Assembly: GCF_900964775.1 (NCBI RefSeq) | Contig: NC_041813.1 | Span: forward strand, 32,056,960 to 32,120,959 | Length of the DNA stretch: 64,000 bases | Direction of reading: 5' to 3' | Source: Scleropages formosus | Taxonomy: Eukaryota > Chordata > Actinopteri > Osteoglossiformes > Osteoglossidae | Shown: positions 1 through 11,298 of the stretch, piece by piece | Numbering within the stretch: the first letter of the stretch is position 1 | How the letters are laid out: every line of letters begins with the position of its first letter | Position numbers and translations under genes: made by a program | Notes under the pieces: model-generated | Told to the model about the DNA's origin: nothing | Seen by the model: the letters and a program-made list of their open reading frames with translations, nothing else | The model's database searches: none

Positions 1-128
1 GTCCTGCTTGGGGTGCATTGCGACAGACTGGCGTCCCGTCCTGGGTGTGTCCTCTCCGGCCTTATGCCCTGTGTTGCCGGGTAGGCTCCGGGTCCCCGCG
101 ACCTCGTCTGGGACAAGCGGTTCAGAAA

Positions 129-168
<40 letters not shown>
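1..168 (+). repeat. tRNA-derived SINE, family A (truncated by window edge)
   Basis: The 3' part of a SINE that recurs throughout the window. The stretch from the 'gcttggggtgc' segment to 'gggacaagcggttcagaaaatg' ends in a (GT)n run at about 130-166. More complete copies (for example 48012-48228) start with a tRNA-like head carrying an A box (gtggcacagtggg type) and a B box (ggttcgagtcc type). It lies in an intron or the upstream region of the ASPHD1-like gene. Confidence 0.8.
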
Positions 169-169
<1 letters not shown>

Positions 170-717
170 CAAAGTCTGGAGAACAGAGTTACCAACATTT
201 GAGTTCTGAATTTTCAAAGACGCAAACATTTTTCATTTTCCTTCTTGATTGCATTTTCTTCGCTTGTCTGTCGTTAAAATTTGTTTTTTGAAATTTTGTT
301 GAAAACAAAAGCCACCTGCATTTCCACATCCAGCCACTAGTGGGCAGTGAAATGCACCCAAACAGAAAAGGGAGCAAATTCATTTCAAGTGTCTGTCTGT
401 TTCACGGTGTTTACAGCTCTTTACAAACATATCCTTTTAACAGCTCTCAGAACCTGAGCTCAGTGAAAGGAATTCTGCACGATAAAGCCGTTCCTGACTC
501 TGACGTGCCGGTCGCATTCAGGAGCAAACGCAGTTACAAACAGGTTCCGGTCGCAAGCTGAGGGCCCAGAGCGAAGCGACAGCGGCACATTACATCGAGT
601 GTGTGCTGGAGCTCTGTGTTTTCCCTCACCCTCCCTCTTTCTGTGCGTCTCGCTGACAAGTACGAAAAGGTTCTACTGAAAGTCACCCAGAACGCCGTTT
701 TGTCACCCCTCCCCCAG

Positions 718-1316
718 GGGCAGGCCGTGTTCCCGCTGTACAGCGCAGGGGTCTGCGTCGCCGCCAACTGCCGCTCGTGTCCCCACAGCTACCGCACCCT
801 CCTGTCGCTACGCACCTTCATCAGCAGCAACTCGCTGGGCTCCGCCGGCTTCTGGGTGCTGGGCCCCGGGGCCACGCTGGGCGGCTGCTACGGCCCCACC
901 AACGCTCGCCTGCGCTGCCACCTGGGTGAGAGCGAGGGGCGGGGCTTGTCGGGGGTGGAATGAGCCGGCGAGCGCTTTCTCCGCTCCGTCTCACGTGACG
1001 CGCATCGCCTCCCGCAGGGCTGCAGACGCCGCCCCAGTGCGAACTGGTCGTAGGAGGAGAGCCGCAGTGCTGGTCGGAGGGACACTGCCTCCTGGTGGAC
1101 GACTCCTTCCTGCACACGGTCTCGCACAACGGTGAGTGACCTCCGCGACTCCGTCCGTCACCGTTCGGCGTTCTCGACACACCCCGACAACTTGTACCGT
1201 TTGCAGGCACGGCGGAGGACGGCCCCAGGGTGATATTCAGCGTGGACCTCTGGCACCCAAATGTGGCCGCAGCTGAGAGACAGGCCTTGGACTACATCTT
1301 TTCCCCCGAGCAGTAG
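718..1316 (+). CDS. asphd1: ASPHD1-like aspartate beta-hydroxylase domain protein, last three exons
   Basis: Three coding exons, 718-925, 1018-1131 and 1207-1316, joined at GT-AG introns, encode the C-terminal aspartyl/asparaginyl beta-hydroxylase domain. These are Fe(II)/2-oxoglutarate-type enzymes; ASPHD members are predicted type II membrane proteins whose substrates are not known. The fragment shows [26 protein letters not shown] and [12 protein letters not shown]. The two histidines (CHLG and FLHTV) match the iron ligands known in ASPH. It ends in [18 protein letters not shown] and a TAG at 1314-1316, with AATAAA at 1362. Upstream exons lie outside the window. ASPHD1 is preferred over ASPHD2 because the neighbours are human 16p11.2 genes; the sequence alone does not fully separate the paralogs. 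Confidence 0.85.
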
Positions 1317-1361
1317 GCTGCGGCTCCCAGAGCGCTCCGGTTCTACTGCCTCGACTGTACT

Positions 1362-1367
1362 AATAAA
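1362..1367 (+). promoter_or_regulatory. Poly(A) signal of the ASPHD1-like gene
   Basis: AATAAA lies 46 bases after the stop codon and is followed by a GT/GC-rich stretch, as expected for a downstream cleavage element. Confidence 0.6.
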
Positions 1368-2010
1368 GGGGAAGCGGCGCGTGCGTGCGCGTGCGTGCGC
1401 CTGCGCGCGTGTCAGATATGCTGTGCTGTTGAATAGACGTCGTACCAACTTGTTCTCCTCGGTATTCCGGCCACTGCTATTCTCGAGCATCGCGCCCCGA
1501 GAATCCGCCCGCTTCTTCTCTGTGCGAGAAGGCGTGGACTCGGCCCACGACACTGTGACACACGGAGGTGCGCACGCCTGTCGGGATGCGCCGCTTTCCT
1601 CGCTGCACCTTCTTCTCTCGTGTCGTGCCTGAAATGTTTTATTTTCTCCAACTCTGACATACTGTGATATCTTCCTCGAGTGCTCGTTTCAGTCTGTATT
1701 TAACACACCCAGCGACTATGCTTTGTGTACCTTAGTTGTGTAAAAAAAAAGTTTTAACTTTAAGCTATATTGACAGAAAAACATATGAAAAAAATGCACG
1801 TGTACATGTGTTGGAATGTTGATAAAAAATCAAGATTATTTCCGTGTCTCCTCTGTGACTGTGCGATTACAACCAAGAACGACTCTGTTCTCTTGTTTCG
1901 TAGTAATTGCATAGATGTCACTATTTATTCGTGTCCATATTTTTACATTACTGTGCCTCCGGTCGGCTGTTAATGGCAAATTATCTCTCTTCTAGAAAGA
2001 GGAACACAGA

Positions 2011-2013
<3 letters not shown>

Positions 2014-2046
<33 letters not shown>

Positions 2047-2248
2047 TCTGAGCTGCTTGTCCCATACGGGTCGCAGGGAGCCAGAGCCTAACCCAGCAAC
2101 TCAGGGCGTAAGGCTGGAGGGGGAGGGAACACACCCATGATGGAACGCCAGTCCGTCACAAGGCACCCCAAACGGGACTTGAACCCCAGACCCACCGGAA
2201 AGCAGGAACTGGTCCAACCCACTGCGCCACTGTGCCACTGCACCCCCT
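2014..2248 (-). repeat. tRNA-derived SINE, family A, with target-site duplication
   Basis: A full-length reverse-strand copy, from an (AC)n tail at 2014-2044 to a tRNA-like head near 2215-2245. It is flanked by a perfect 12-bp direct repeat gaacacagacca (2002-2013 and 2249-2260), the signature of target-primed retroposition. Confidence 0.9.
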
Positions 2249-2796
2249 GAACACAGACCAGCCTTTTCTTATCTTATTTTTCGTGTTTCCGCAGTAAACC
2301 AAACGTCTTTCGGTCCACGCTTTGGCGAAAAACTCTGTTCAGTTCCGTTTTTACAGCTTCTACAAGGTGCAGCCCAACTGTCAACGGCGCAGCGACGCAG
2401 AAGTCGCCTTTGAGCATCATTTCCACGCATCATTTCAGGACACGCCCACGCAGACGTGTGATTGGCCGGTTCCACGTGAGGGCGGGGCTGCGAGGTCCCC
2501 ACCGTCAGCTCTTAAGAGAGCTCTTCCTACTCACACGCTCCGATCCCCGTGATGAACCGGCCACACGGACGCGGGAAAGAACGCGTGTGAAAATACGTGA
2601 ACGTGGCCCGATCCTCCCTCCCAGCACTGTGATCGATGGCGCGCCGCGCCGCCACACGGTCGCTAGTTGAAGATCCTCCTGCTCAGCCGAGTCAGAGTTG
2701 GACCCCCACGTTAATCCACTCTAGGTGATCTGTCTTCCATCTGCTGGGAAACATAAGGACCAAATCTAACAGTAAGCTGTAACCACACCTTTTCAT

Positions 2797-2800
<4 letters not shown>

Positions 2801-2844
<44 letters not shown>
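2801..2844. repeat. (GT)n microsatellite
   Basis: About 22 uninterrupted GT units followed by a short GC alternation (gggcgcgcgc), a purine-pyrimidine tract. Confidence 0.95.
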
Positions 2845-2847
<3 letters not shown>

Positions 2848-4061
2848 CGCGCGCACGTAGTGTCCCACTGATCTCCTTTCCCGGGAGCCTTTCTGCTCTC
2901 CTGCTGAGCACGCAGGGGCAGCGGTGTCGGTCACCGCTGTACCGGGCCTACAGTCAGGGGTCACAGCATATGAAATCCGCCCCGTGGGACCGCGGGGTTC
3001 AGCTGCCGCTCGGAGGCTCTTCCCGACACTGATGCGCTGCTCCTAAAAGTTCGCACACGACCGCTGGTCCACATGTCCTCAGCTCCACGCTTGTTCTCCT
3101 ATTTCGCACGCTGCGCCCTCATCACGTCAGTCCCAAAATAAACAGTCGTTACATAAAAACAAGAAAATGTTACATTTTATCATATAATCCCTTCACATCT
3201 GTCTCCTCCGTTTCCATCCCGTTGCTGACAGTGCGACCCCCCCCCCCCGGCCTTCCTCTCTTCTTCCTCACCCATCTCCATCGGCGTGCAGCGCTATGCC
3301 CACAATGAGCCCGTGAGCCCACCGTGGAGGAGATGTGTGTTTCTGTCCATAATCTGCGTTCCTCTAATTCCCTCAGGTCCAGAACGACAGATTAAAGTCC
3401 TTATGTAAACAGATTAGAGAACTGGGGGGGGGGGGGATTTACATAAGTCATGGAAAGAAAGAGCCTTTTTGCAGTATATTCTGCTCATCATCATCATCAT
3501 CATCATCTGGTTTCTGCAGAGCATAATGCAAGAGCAGATCTGCACAGATGTAACCGTTGTGTGTGTTTTGTATGTTGGTGAGACAAGGCGTGTGTGTCTG
3601 TGTGTGTGTGTGATGTGCGCATAATCAAGTGGTTATGGAGCTAATAATGAATGATAATGGGTGATGTATGAGAGCGCAGCGACGGAGCTCAGCAGGACAC
3701 AGGCCGCCACCCCCCCCCGCCCCCGAACACACACACACACACGAGCGCGCACACACACACACGCACGCGCACAGATGCTGCTCCGAGCACGAGGAACACG
3801 CAGACGGTGTGAGACAAAGTGAGGAGAGCACAGCGAGAAGAGAAAAGCGTCCAGGGAAGAAGGGATTCGGCGCATCTCCTCGAACCCGGATCGAGAGTAG
3901 CATGAAGGAAAGAAGGTCAGTGGTGAAAGTGGCTCACAGACCAGAACGGAGGACATTAATTACCGTATTAAGGACTCCAGTGTCAGTAGCGCTCTGCACA
4001 GAGGGAAGAAAACCTGCACACTTGTGTCCCGTGTGTGTTTTTTAAGAGCTTTCAATCTCTT

Positions 4062-4262
4062 TCTCTGACACTTTTCTCCAAAGTGACTTAAAATGTTAGT
4101 TTACCTACAATTATTTACCTGCTTGTACATCTGGGTCATTTTACTTGAGCAGCTCAGGATAAGTACCGTGCTCCATGCTACTGCAGCTGGAGGTGGGATT
4201 CAAACCCGCAGTCTCTGGATTCAAAGGCAGCAGCACTAACTAGTAGGGTACCAGCTGCCCCG
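4062..4262 (-). repeat. tRNA-derived SINE, family B
   Basis: The reverse complement reads from a tRNA-like head (gggcagctggtaccctact) through a B box (gggtttgaatcccacc) to the tail 'cactttggagaaaagtgtcag', a 3' end widespread in fish SINEs. Other copies are at 9178, 26888, 36150 and 42785. Confidence 0.8.
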
Positions 4263-4317
4263 ACACGCTGTGCTCAGCGGGTGTCCAGCGGTGATCCGCT
4301 GACACTCATTTACTCAC

Positions 4318-4430
4318 TTACCCAGCAGGGTCATGTGTACCGTACCAGTGCAGGGGAAGTGCCTTGAGCAAGGGAACTGCAGCAGGAAGGGGGATTCGAA
4401 CCTCGATCCTTGGAGCGCTCAGTAGAATGT
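4318..4430 (-). repeat. Degenerate SINE family B fragment
   Basis: It retains 'tgccttgagcaagggaactgc' and 'ggggattcgaacctcgatcc', which match the middle and B-box part of family B; its tail is reduced. Confidence 0.5.
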
Positions 4431-4625
4431 GCCGTGTGATGAGAGTTGCAACGCCCCGCTCGGGCGCACCGTGGACGTGCAGCACATGGACGCTGTCGCC
4501 ACTGCTCCCGCAGGCACGGGGTCGCGCACCGCTCCACGGCAGTGAAATAAAGAGGCGACAGCGCGCCGGAGAGACCGTCTCGCACAGCGGCGTCCCGCAC
4601 TGGACAGCGCCCCCCACGGGCCGCC

Positions 4626-5750
4626 ATGAGCCTGGGCCCAGCGTGCATCTTCCTCAGAGGAGGCAAGAACATCGTAGGTGTCTTGGCCGGGGGAGGGTGA
4701 GAAAAGCTCGAACCCTGAACCGCGCAGGAAATGGTTTGGGTTCGGACCCTGAAAATTAAGAACAACAAATATCTGTGTGTCTCTGCAGTGAAGAACATAG
4801 CACACGTGCAGCTATATTTATTTTTCTGATGTCCTCACTCTGACAGCATGTGTGTGTGTGTGTGTGTGTCTGTGTCACTCCTTCCCAGCCAGATCCTGAC
4901 ACCCATCCCACCAAACCCAATCCCATCACCCCCCCGTAACCCCAACCAGTGCCCCCACCTCGGCTCCTCCCCCTTCTCCTAACCCTAAACCAAGTGACGG
5001 TTTCCTTCCGCACACTCGGGTAAAAGGAGGGTAAAGGAGGGTAAAGGACGGAAGGTTTGCGGCGATGCCATAAACCGACTTCTGTTTTTTTTTTGCTTCT
5101 TACTGCGGATGAAACTGGGCCAAAGTGACCCTGCAGTCGTACGCAGTACTTATACTGTAACTGCAGCCTCACTTTCACACTCATAATCACAGTGAACGTG
5201 TTAAACCATCAGCTTCTCCACCAGTGTGACTTGAGGCAGGAAGAGAGCCTCGGGAGTACTGGTCGCACACACACACAGTTGCGGTGTGAATTCTCACACA
5301 CCCTCACTGCTCTGCATTGTGTTGCAGGAACGATCTCTGCTGACCGATGATGAAATCGAGGGTAAAAGAAAATACCGCCATTAATAATAATCCCTCCATC
5401 TCATACCATCACCGCTCGTGTCACCCCGCGTCTTGATTTTGTGGCGTCGGTCCCAGTTCGTACCTGCGGCCCCCGTGTCGAACCCTCGCGCTTTCCCGGG
5501 CCCACTGGAGCGCCTCCCCTCACCTCACCTGGGCGCCGGCGTCACGTGGTGCTGAGCGCCTCCCTCTGACTGTGTGCCGGCAGAGCTGCGCGAGGCCTTC
5601 CAGGAATTCGACAAGGACAAGGACGGCCTCATCAGCTGCAAGGACCTGGGCAACCTGATGCGCACCATGGGCTTCATGCCAACGGAGATGGAGCTCATCG
5701 AGCTGAGCCAGAACATCAACATGAACCGTGAGCATCCGGCGGTGGCAGCG

Positions 5751-5787
<37 letters not shown>

Positions 5788-6853
5788 TCACACCTGGACC
5801 TGGGGTTCTGTAGAAGGGCAGCACCCCACGCAGCACGTCCCTGGACACACCTAGAGTGCTGAGCACAACTATCTGCCCCCTTTCAATTCCCTCCGTTTCT
5901 TTGCACGTGAAATGTGACGAGATGCTGGTTTTCCAGCTCAGGACCCCGACAGGCCGTCCCGTAACTCGGCAAAGGGGGCGTCAACGACTAGGCTCTACGA
6001 GCCATAACCCTACGCTCTTCTGGCTGTTGGTGATAAGCAAGCACCGATGTCCCTCTCCTGTCCCTCTCCTTTGTGCCATCGTGCAGTTGGGGGACGGGTG
6101 GACTTCGAGGACTTTGTGGAGCTGATGGCACCAAAGCTGCTGGCGGAGACAGCCGGGATGATCGGCCTCAAAGAGCTGAAAGACGCCTTTAAAGAGGTGA
6201 GGTTTGAGGTCTCGCTGCAGCAGCCAGGCTCCCAAGCGACTCCTCTTCCTTCGCTCACGTCGCCGTCCCACTCGTGCCACCAGTTCGATATGGACGGCGA
6301 CGGAGCCATCACCACGGAGGAGCTGCGGCTGGCCATGAACAAGCTGCTGGGGGAGCAGATGAGCAGGAGGGAGATCGATGACGTCGTCCGGGAGGTGGAC
6401 AACAACAAGGACGGCACCGTCGACTTTGAGGGTGAGCACCGGGGACACGCGCGCAGCGGAGCTTCGCTCGGAGGTCCAGCCTCTGGTGCCTTTGGTCCCG
6501 CTCGCTGCCTGGAGGGTGGTAGCTCTTTGAGATCAGTGCCGCAGTGCGCACGGGGAACCGCAAGGGCACGGGCTGGTGGTTCCTCCTGGACGAGGCGCCA
6601 CAGGGGGGTCTCCCGGTGAGAGATCTCTTAAAGGAAACACAACTGCTTTGATGGCTCAGCGGATCTAGGGCTTCCTCTAGGATCCATCACTTGGTCACAC
6701 GTTGGTCTGCTGACCTACCTCCTCCTGCCCCTCCATGGGGGGAGATGTCTGAGTGTGGAGCGCATGAGCCTCAGCAGGTGCTCACGTGCTCTCGCTATCA
6801 CCTTTCTCTTCTCGTCCCCTGCAGAATTTGTCAAGATGATGTCCCGTGACTGA
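4626..6853 (+). CDS. cabp5: Calcium-binding protein 5 (calmodulin-like neuronal Ca2+ sensor)
   Basis: Six coding exons: 4626-4673, 5328-5361, 5584-5727, 6087-6196, 6284-6431 and 6825-6853 (TGA 6851-6853), giving 170 aa against 173 in mammals. Exon 1 encodes [16 protein letters not shown], matching the GPACIFLR start of CABP5; a gtaggt donor keeps phase 0. EF-hand 1 loop is [12 protein letters not shown] (residues 37-48). EF2 is non-canonical ([12 protein letters not shown]), as is typical of CaBPs. EF3 is [12 protein letters not shown] (114-125) and EF4 is [12 protein letters not shown] (151-162). The internal exon sizes 144/110/148 keep all codon phases. CaBP5 binds and modulates voltage-gated Ca2+ channels in retinal bipolar cells (known of the family). 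An intron (GT/CA)n lies at 5757-5784. Confidence 0.93.
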
Positions 6854-7146
6854 CGGCGCCAAAGAGAGGGAAAGTACGACGGGGTCCTACTGACCTGAGA
6901 CAGACGCCGTAACCAACTGGCCGCCTTTGGGCAACAGACACTCATGAAGGAAACTGACGTGTTGGAGAGTCACACACCCAGACCCCCTTGGGCACATTCA
7001 TACAGTTCTGGTTTATCATTCCTGTCCTTTTCTCTGAGGGTCTTCAGGTGGGTTCACCCCCCCCCTTCTGTTACAAACTTTTTTATATTTCTACAGCTTC
7101 ATACTGCAGTGACTGTGCACACAGAGGAAAACAGTACTCCAGCATT

Positions 7147-7152
7147 AATAAA
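7147..7152 (+). promoter_or_regulatory. Poly(A) signal of CABP5
   Basis: AATAAA lies 294 bases after the CABP5 stop. No other plus-strand gene lies between. Confidence 0.6.
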
Positions 7153-7169
7153 GCTTGGTGTGACCCCAA

Positions 7170-10100
7170 CTCAAACTGTGTCAAGTCTGAATGATCAAAC
7201 GAGTCCGTCCTACGGTACCACCGGCCTGGTACAGTAAAGGTACGCGCATTAAAAACCTGACGCGTACAAGTCACAGTGACTACAGTTAGTGCAGCAAAAT
7301 GCAGACACAAAGCGATCGTGGAACAAAGTCAGAAAAAGGAAAGTTGAACGTGAAAAGGAACCAGGAAACACTGGATGCAAATATGGATGAATATGAAATC
7401 AATGTGCCGAGAGCCGCGGTTTGGAGAGCGGTGAGGTGACACCCAGGTGCAGATTTATGAATGAAATCTTTCTATATCAACAACACAGAGATTAATAGAA
7501 TGGCCATAATCCCTGCCATCGAGTTTGAGACAAACAGATGGTGGAGGAATAAAATCTCCTCCGGAGAGAGGAGGAAAGAAAAAAAGCCTCTCATTCCCGG
7601 ATTAACGGAGATCAAGAAGCCAGTGTGACCTGATGGGGGCGCGGCCTGCTGGGGGTGAGGGGGTATGGCTGTCCGTACATTTTCACTCCTTTTTATTAAA
7701 TTGCCATCTCTATTTTCTACAAACATGCTACGACTATACCGCGGTAAACTGATGACAGAGCAGTGTCGGGACCCGGGACTGTAGGTATTTGACGCCCGAG
7801 TGTTGGACACATCCGTGGGTCTGGAGGTGTGCCCAGCGACCCCTACTAATCCGCCTGGCAGTGCCCCACTGGGGAGCGGGAACGTGAGGTGTGTGCACAT
7901 GGCGTGACAGACTCGGCGTCTCGGTGAACCAGCAGGAAAACGGGGATTTGTCCCAAATCAGCATCTAATCCGTGATGCTGCGAGTCATTGGCCAAACATC
8001 CCTCCTCACACTCCCCTTGCTGAGGTCAGCGCATCGGCCGTCCGTCCGCTTCTTCGACGGCGGCTGCTGCCGAATCGTGCCCTCCTGTCCGTCCAGTGCC
8101 AGGTACCAATCCTGACGCAAACGCAGCCGTCACACCACATCCAGCACATCGCATCGTGACTAAAGCCTCATTAGAACCCAACGTTGCTCTCCGGCACGGT
8201 TCCGTTCAGTTCATTTTTTACAGAGAGTTCTCGTCACCGAGATGAGACAGAGCACTGGACAAAGTTCCAGGGTGAGACACAGCACAGAAAAACAGAGTGT
8301 AGCCACGTGTGAGGATGAGGCAACTGAAGAGAGGAAAACAAAAAACCCCCCCAGCGCAAAAAGGTGGAGAAAAACAGTTACAGGAAGGTGGACAGGCTGT
8401 TTGCCGGCAAAGTGACACCACGAGGACTCCTGAAACATTGGAACCGCAATAACTCCACTAATCCAAACCAGATCACGTTCACACGAAGATCATCAGAGCA
8501 TGAGAAGACTGCCTCCTTACACATGGTGGTGCACCCCTGACGAAAACCACACGTGCGGGTCAAACCCCAGTCACAATGTCAAAGACAAAAGTAACGGGAG
8601 TGGGCAAGTCATCGTTCTGAGGAACTGCTGAAAGCCTGGACTGAAATAACCGGTTATGGGGGAGACCGCTTGACCTCAGCGCTCCCACACAACGTAACAG
8701 AGCATTATGCACATAAACATCATCAGACAAGTATCAACTGTGAAATTTGCTCTGGCAGCATTTATTCAACATCAAGAGATGTCAAGATCTTCATTAAAGG
8801 CAAGAGAGGCAGCAGGTGGGCCTGGAGCGCCGGAGCCTTTGCGGAGTTACGTAACTCCTCTGGCTGGTACTGGAGAGCACCGGGTTCGAGGACAGACAGT
8901 GAAGTGTATATGGCTGTAAAAGGTTACAGCCTGTAATGTGGATGCTTTCTAATGATGGATGATGTAATTAATGTGTTCTAATCCAGATCCCCTTCCCATC
9001 TGGAGGGGTACCTTTTGTCATTCCCAGTTAATCTGCCCAACTGTCCCCACTGTCTGCAAATACAGCTTCTTTACAAAAAAAAAAAAAAAAAAGAAAACAA
9101 AAACTGCAGTCCATTCTCCACATTTAAGTTTTAAAAGTACATTGTTTAATTGCAAACAAATAAATTTTAACAGCAACCAAGGGGTTTGAGCTGCTGCCTG
9201 TAGACCCAAAGGCTGCAAGTTCAAATCCCAGCTCCAGTACTTTTGAGCAAGGTACTTTGCTTGAAACTGTTCTGGTAAGAACTACAATAGCTGGAGGCAG
9301 CGTACCATTTTAAGTCGCTTTGGAAAAAATGTCAAATAGAGGTGAATCAGCAAGAGCAGACTCTAGAAATGAAGGACAGAAACATCACCAAAAGCAGATG
9401 TGTGGTTAAATCTGGGAAGAGCTGCTGGTCTTTTTTTTTTCCTTTTTTGCACTCCTAAATTGCAGTTGTTGACACTTGTCAAAAAGTGGTATTTGATCCT
9501 GTGTAATTCCAACACCTTCTCCTCCCACATTGCTGCAAGTCATACAGTTTCCTTTGGGACTAAATCTTTACCTGTCACATTCCTCTAAAATACTTTCATA
9601 ATGCAATTCCTGAATAAATATTTCCAAACCCCATTTTTAAATGTTAGATTCTGAATGATCTCTTCAAGACATACTTAAAGAATATATTCAAAGATGAAAC
9701 ATCTCAAGGCATTAGCATGAGATTTTACTGACTGCCAACTCAGCACAGCCACAAACAGTTTTAATAATCCCACGAAAACGGTTTCCTTCTCAGCAGTCTG
9801 TTCATACCTTTATCAAGCATTCACCTGTTAGCTTAAACTCAACACCAAAGTGATCCTGAAGCTCATTACAGGGCCACAGATGCTGACCGCAAGGAAGAAA
9901 CTGCAGCAGCAAACCTGCCTTCCAGCGGCCAGTTTCATTGTGACTGGATTGGGAAAACACAGCAGTGGTTCTCATGTCACTGACATACACAACAGCTCCT
10001 TAACCAATGGGAGGGATCTATGAAGAGCTGGGTGCAGGGCATGCAGTAATAAGCTGCTAAAACTGTGTGGTGTCAATTTCTTGTGTGCCTGCAGGACATC

Positions 10101-10390
10101 GGTACAGGTTCTCACCAGGCTGCAGATCTACGGTGTGTGGAAAAAGTCAAAGCTCCATCTGCCAGGTATGACTACTCTCCCATATAAGTTCATCTTCTGG
10201 AGGTTTCTGACCAACCTGTGCTGCTTTCCTGATCATTCTGGCACACAGTTGCATGGATGATGGATATTAAAGGCTGAAATGAGAACTACCTGCCGTCTCA
10301 GCACTGGACCTTGGAACCCTGAAACTGCCTGGTGGCTATAAATGGAACACAGATAACAAAAAGACATCATTCAGGAATTTCATGATAATC
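7170..10390. other. Intergenic region between CABP5 and the PITP gene
   Basis: No supported coding exon. The open frames here are short and have no recognisable domain or splice context. It contains a family B SINE (9178-9335) and A/T homopolymer tracts near 9075 and 9430. CABP5 and PITP are convergent, so both 3' UTRs border this gap. Confidence 0.5.
9178..9335 (+). repeat. tRNA-derived SINE, family B
   Basis: Reads 'gagctgctgcctgtagaccc', B box 'gttcaaatcccagctcc', 'ttgagcaaggtacttt' and the tail 'taagtcgctttggaaaaaatg'. Moderately diverged from the other copies. Confidence 0.75.
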
Positions 10391-10394
10391 AAGG

Positions 10395-11298
10395 TGTTTA
10401 TTGTAAATCATACTTTCTAAATGTTCTCTATAACCAACCCAGCCACAACAAGCCAAGGCAAAACATATGCTGTTTCAGACAAACAAGGAGCTTCTCACTG
10501 ATTACATGTAGTTAAAACTGTACATTACAGGTGTATTACACTGGAGGACTAGAGAACATTGGGGAGAAGGAAAAGCCTCATGCCCACAATTCAATGTTTT
10601 CAGCTGAGAAAACAGCACATGACAGTCTTTAAAATTAAACCACATCATTCCACCTAGTTATTAATGTCATCAGTACATTGAAGCACTTAAAATGAATTGT
10701 GAAATTCATCACATCTTTTTTTTTTTTTTTTTTTTTAAAACACAGGCTGGGTTGAGAGAATCATTGGCACACTACCTTGCAGTAACAACTCAGGAGTTGC
10801 AAAATGTGCAAAAAAAAAAAAACCAGGTAAAAACAATAATAAAACTGAAATGTAATTTCTCAATGTGTTTCAGTAAAACCCCAGGAATTTGGCAGCAACA
10901 GAAGCAGCTGGGATGTGTCCAGTCCAGGTCATTTTATACATCTCCCTCAGTGGTGGAATAATGAGACATTATCCAGGTCAATCATGTCAAACTGGTCACT
11001 GAATTAATACAAACAAACACTGACAAAAGGATGAATAAAGCAACAGATCCGGAGCAGGTCTCTCGAGGGCTAGGTGCTTGCATGCTTTGCGTAGATTATG
11101 AAAACAGACAGAGGAATGACACAGACACGCACGCACGCTTACAAAGATGGTCTTGTCTTGAATGAGGGATGACAGCTTCCTGTTGTGAAGCGCTTGTGAT
11201 GTGCACATTCTTGCTGGATTGAGGAGGAAGGGCGGCGCATGGGACTCTGAGGTAAAGTCATGGTTCGGCAAACACCGTCCCGTTTCGCTCCCTGCCCT
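10395..11298 (-). other. Likely 3' UTR of the PITP gene
   Basis: It follows the PITP stop (11299). The reverse strand carries AATAAA at about 10396-10402 as the most likely poly(A) signal. It includes long A/T tracts at 10717-10737 and 10812-10822. No coding potential is seen. Confidence 0.5.

Larger units (their letters stand above)
1368..4625. other. Intergenic region between ASPHD1-like and CABP5
   Basis: No coding exon was recognised. It contains a family A SINE with target-site duplication (2014-2248), a (GT)n run (2801-2844), a G-run at 3424-3437, a CA/CG-rich tract at 3727-3772 and two family B SINE copies (4062-4262 and 4318-4430). The last 200 bases probably hold the CABP5 promoter and 5' UTR. 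Confidence 0.5.

Noticed and set aside
120-202. Open frames of alternating Cys-Val or Thr-His (also near 2805, 13609, 26318, 44289, 61548)
   Set aside because: They are translations of (GT)n/(AC)n microsatellites, not genes.
4364-4805. Long overlapping frames on both strands around the CABP5 first exon
   Set aside because: GC-rich shadow frames; only the 16-codon exon at 4626-4673 matches CABP5 and splices in phase.
8211-8936. Short frames on both strands near 8.2-8.9 kb
   Set aside because: No splice-compatible neighbours, no recognisable domain, composition typical of non-coding DNA.
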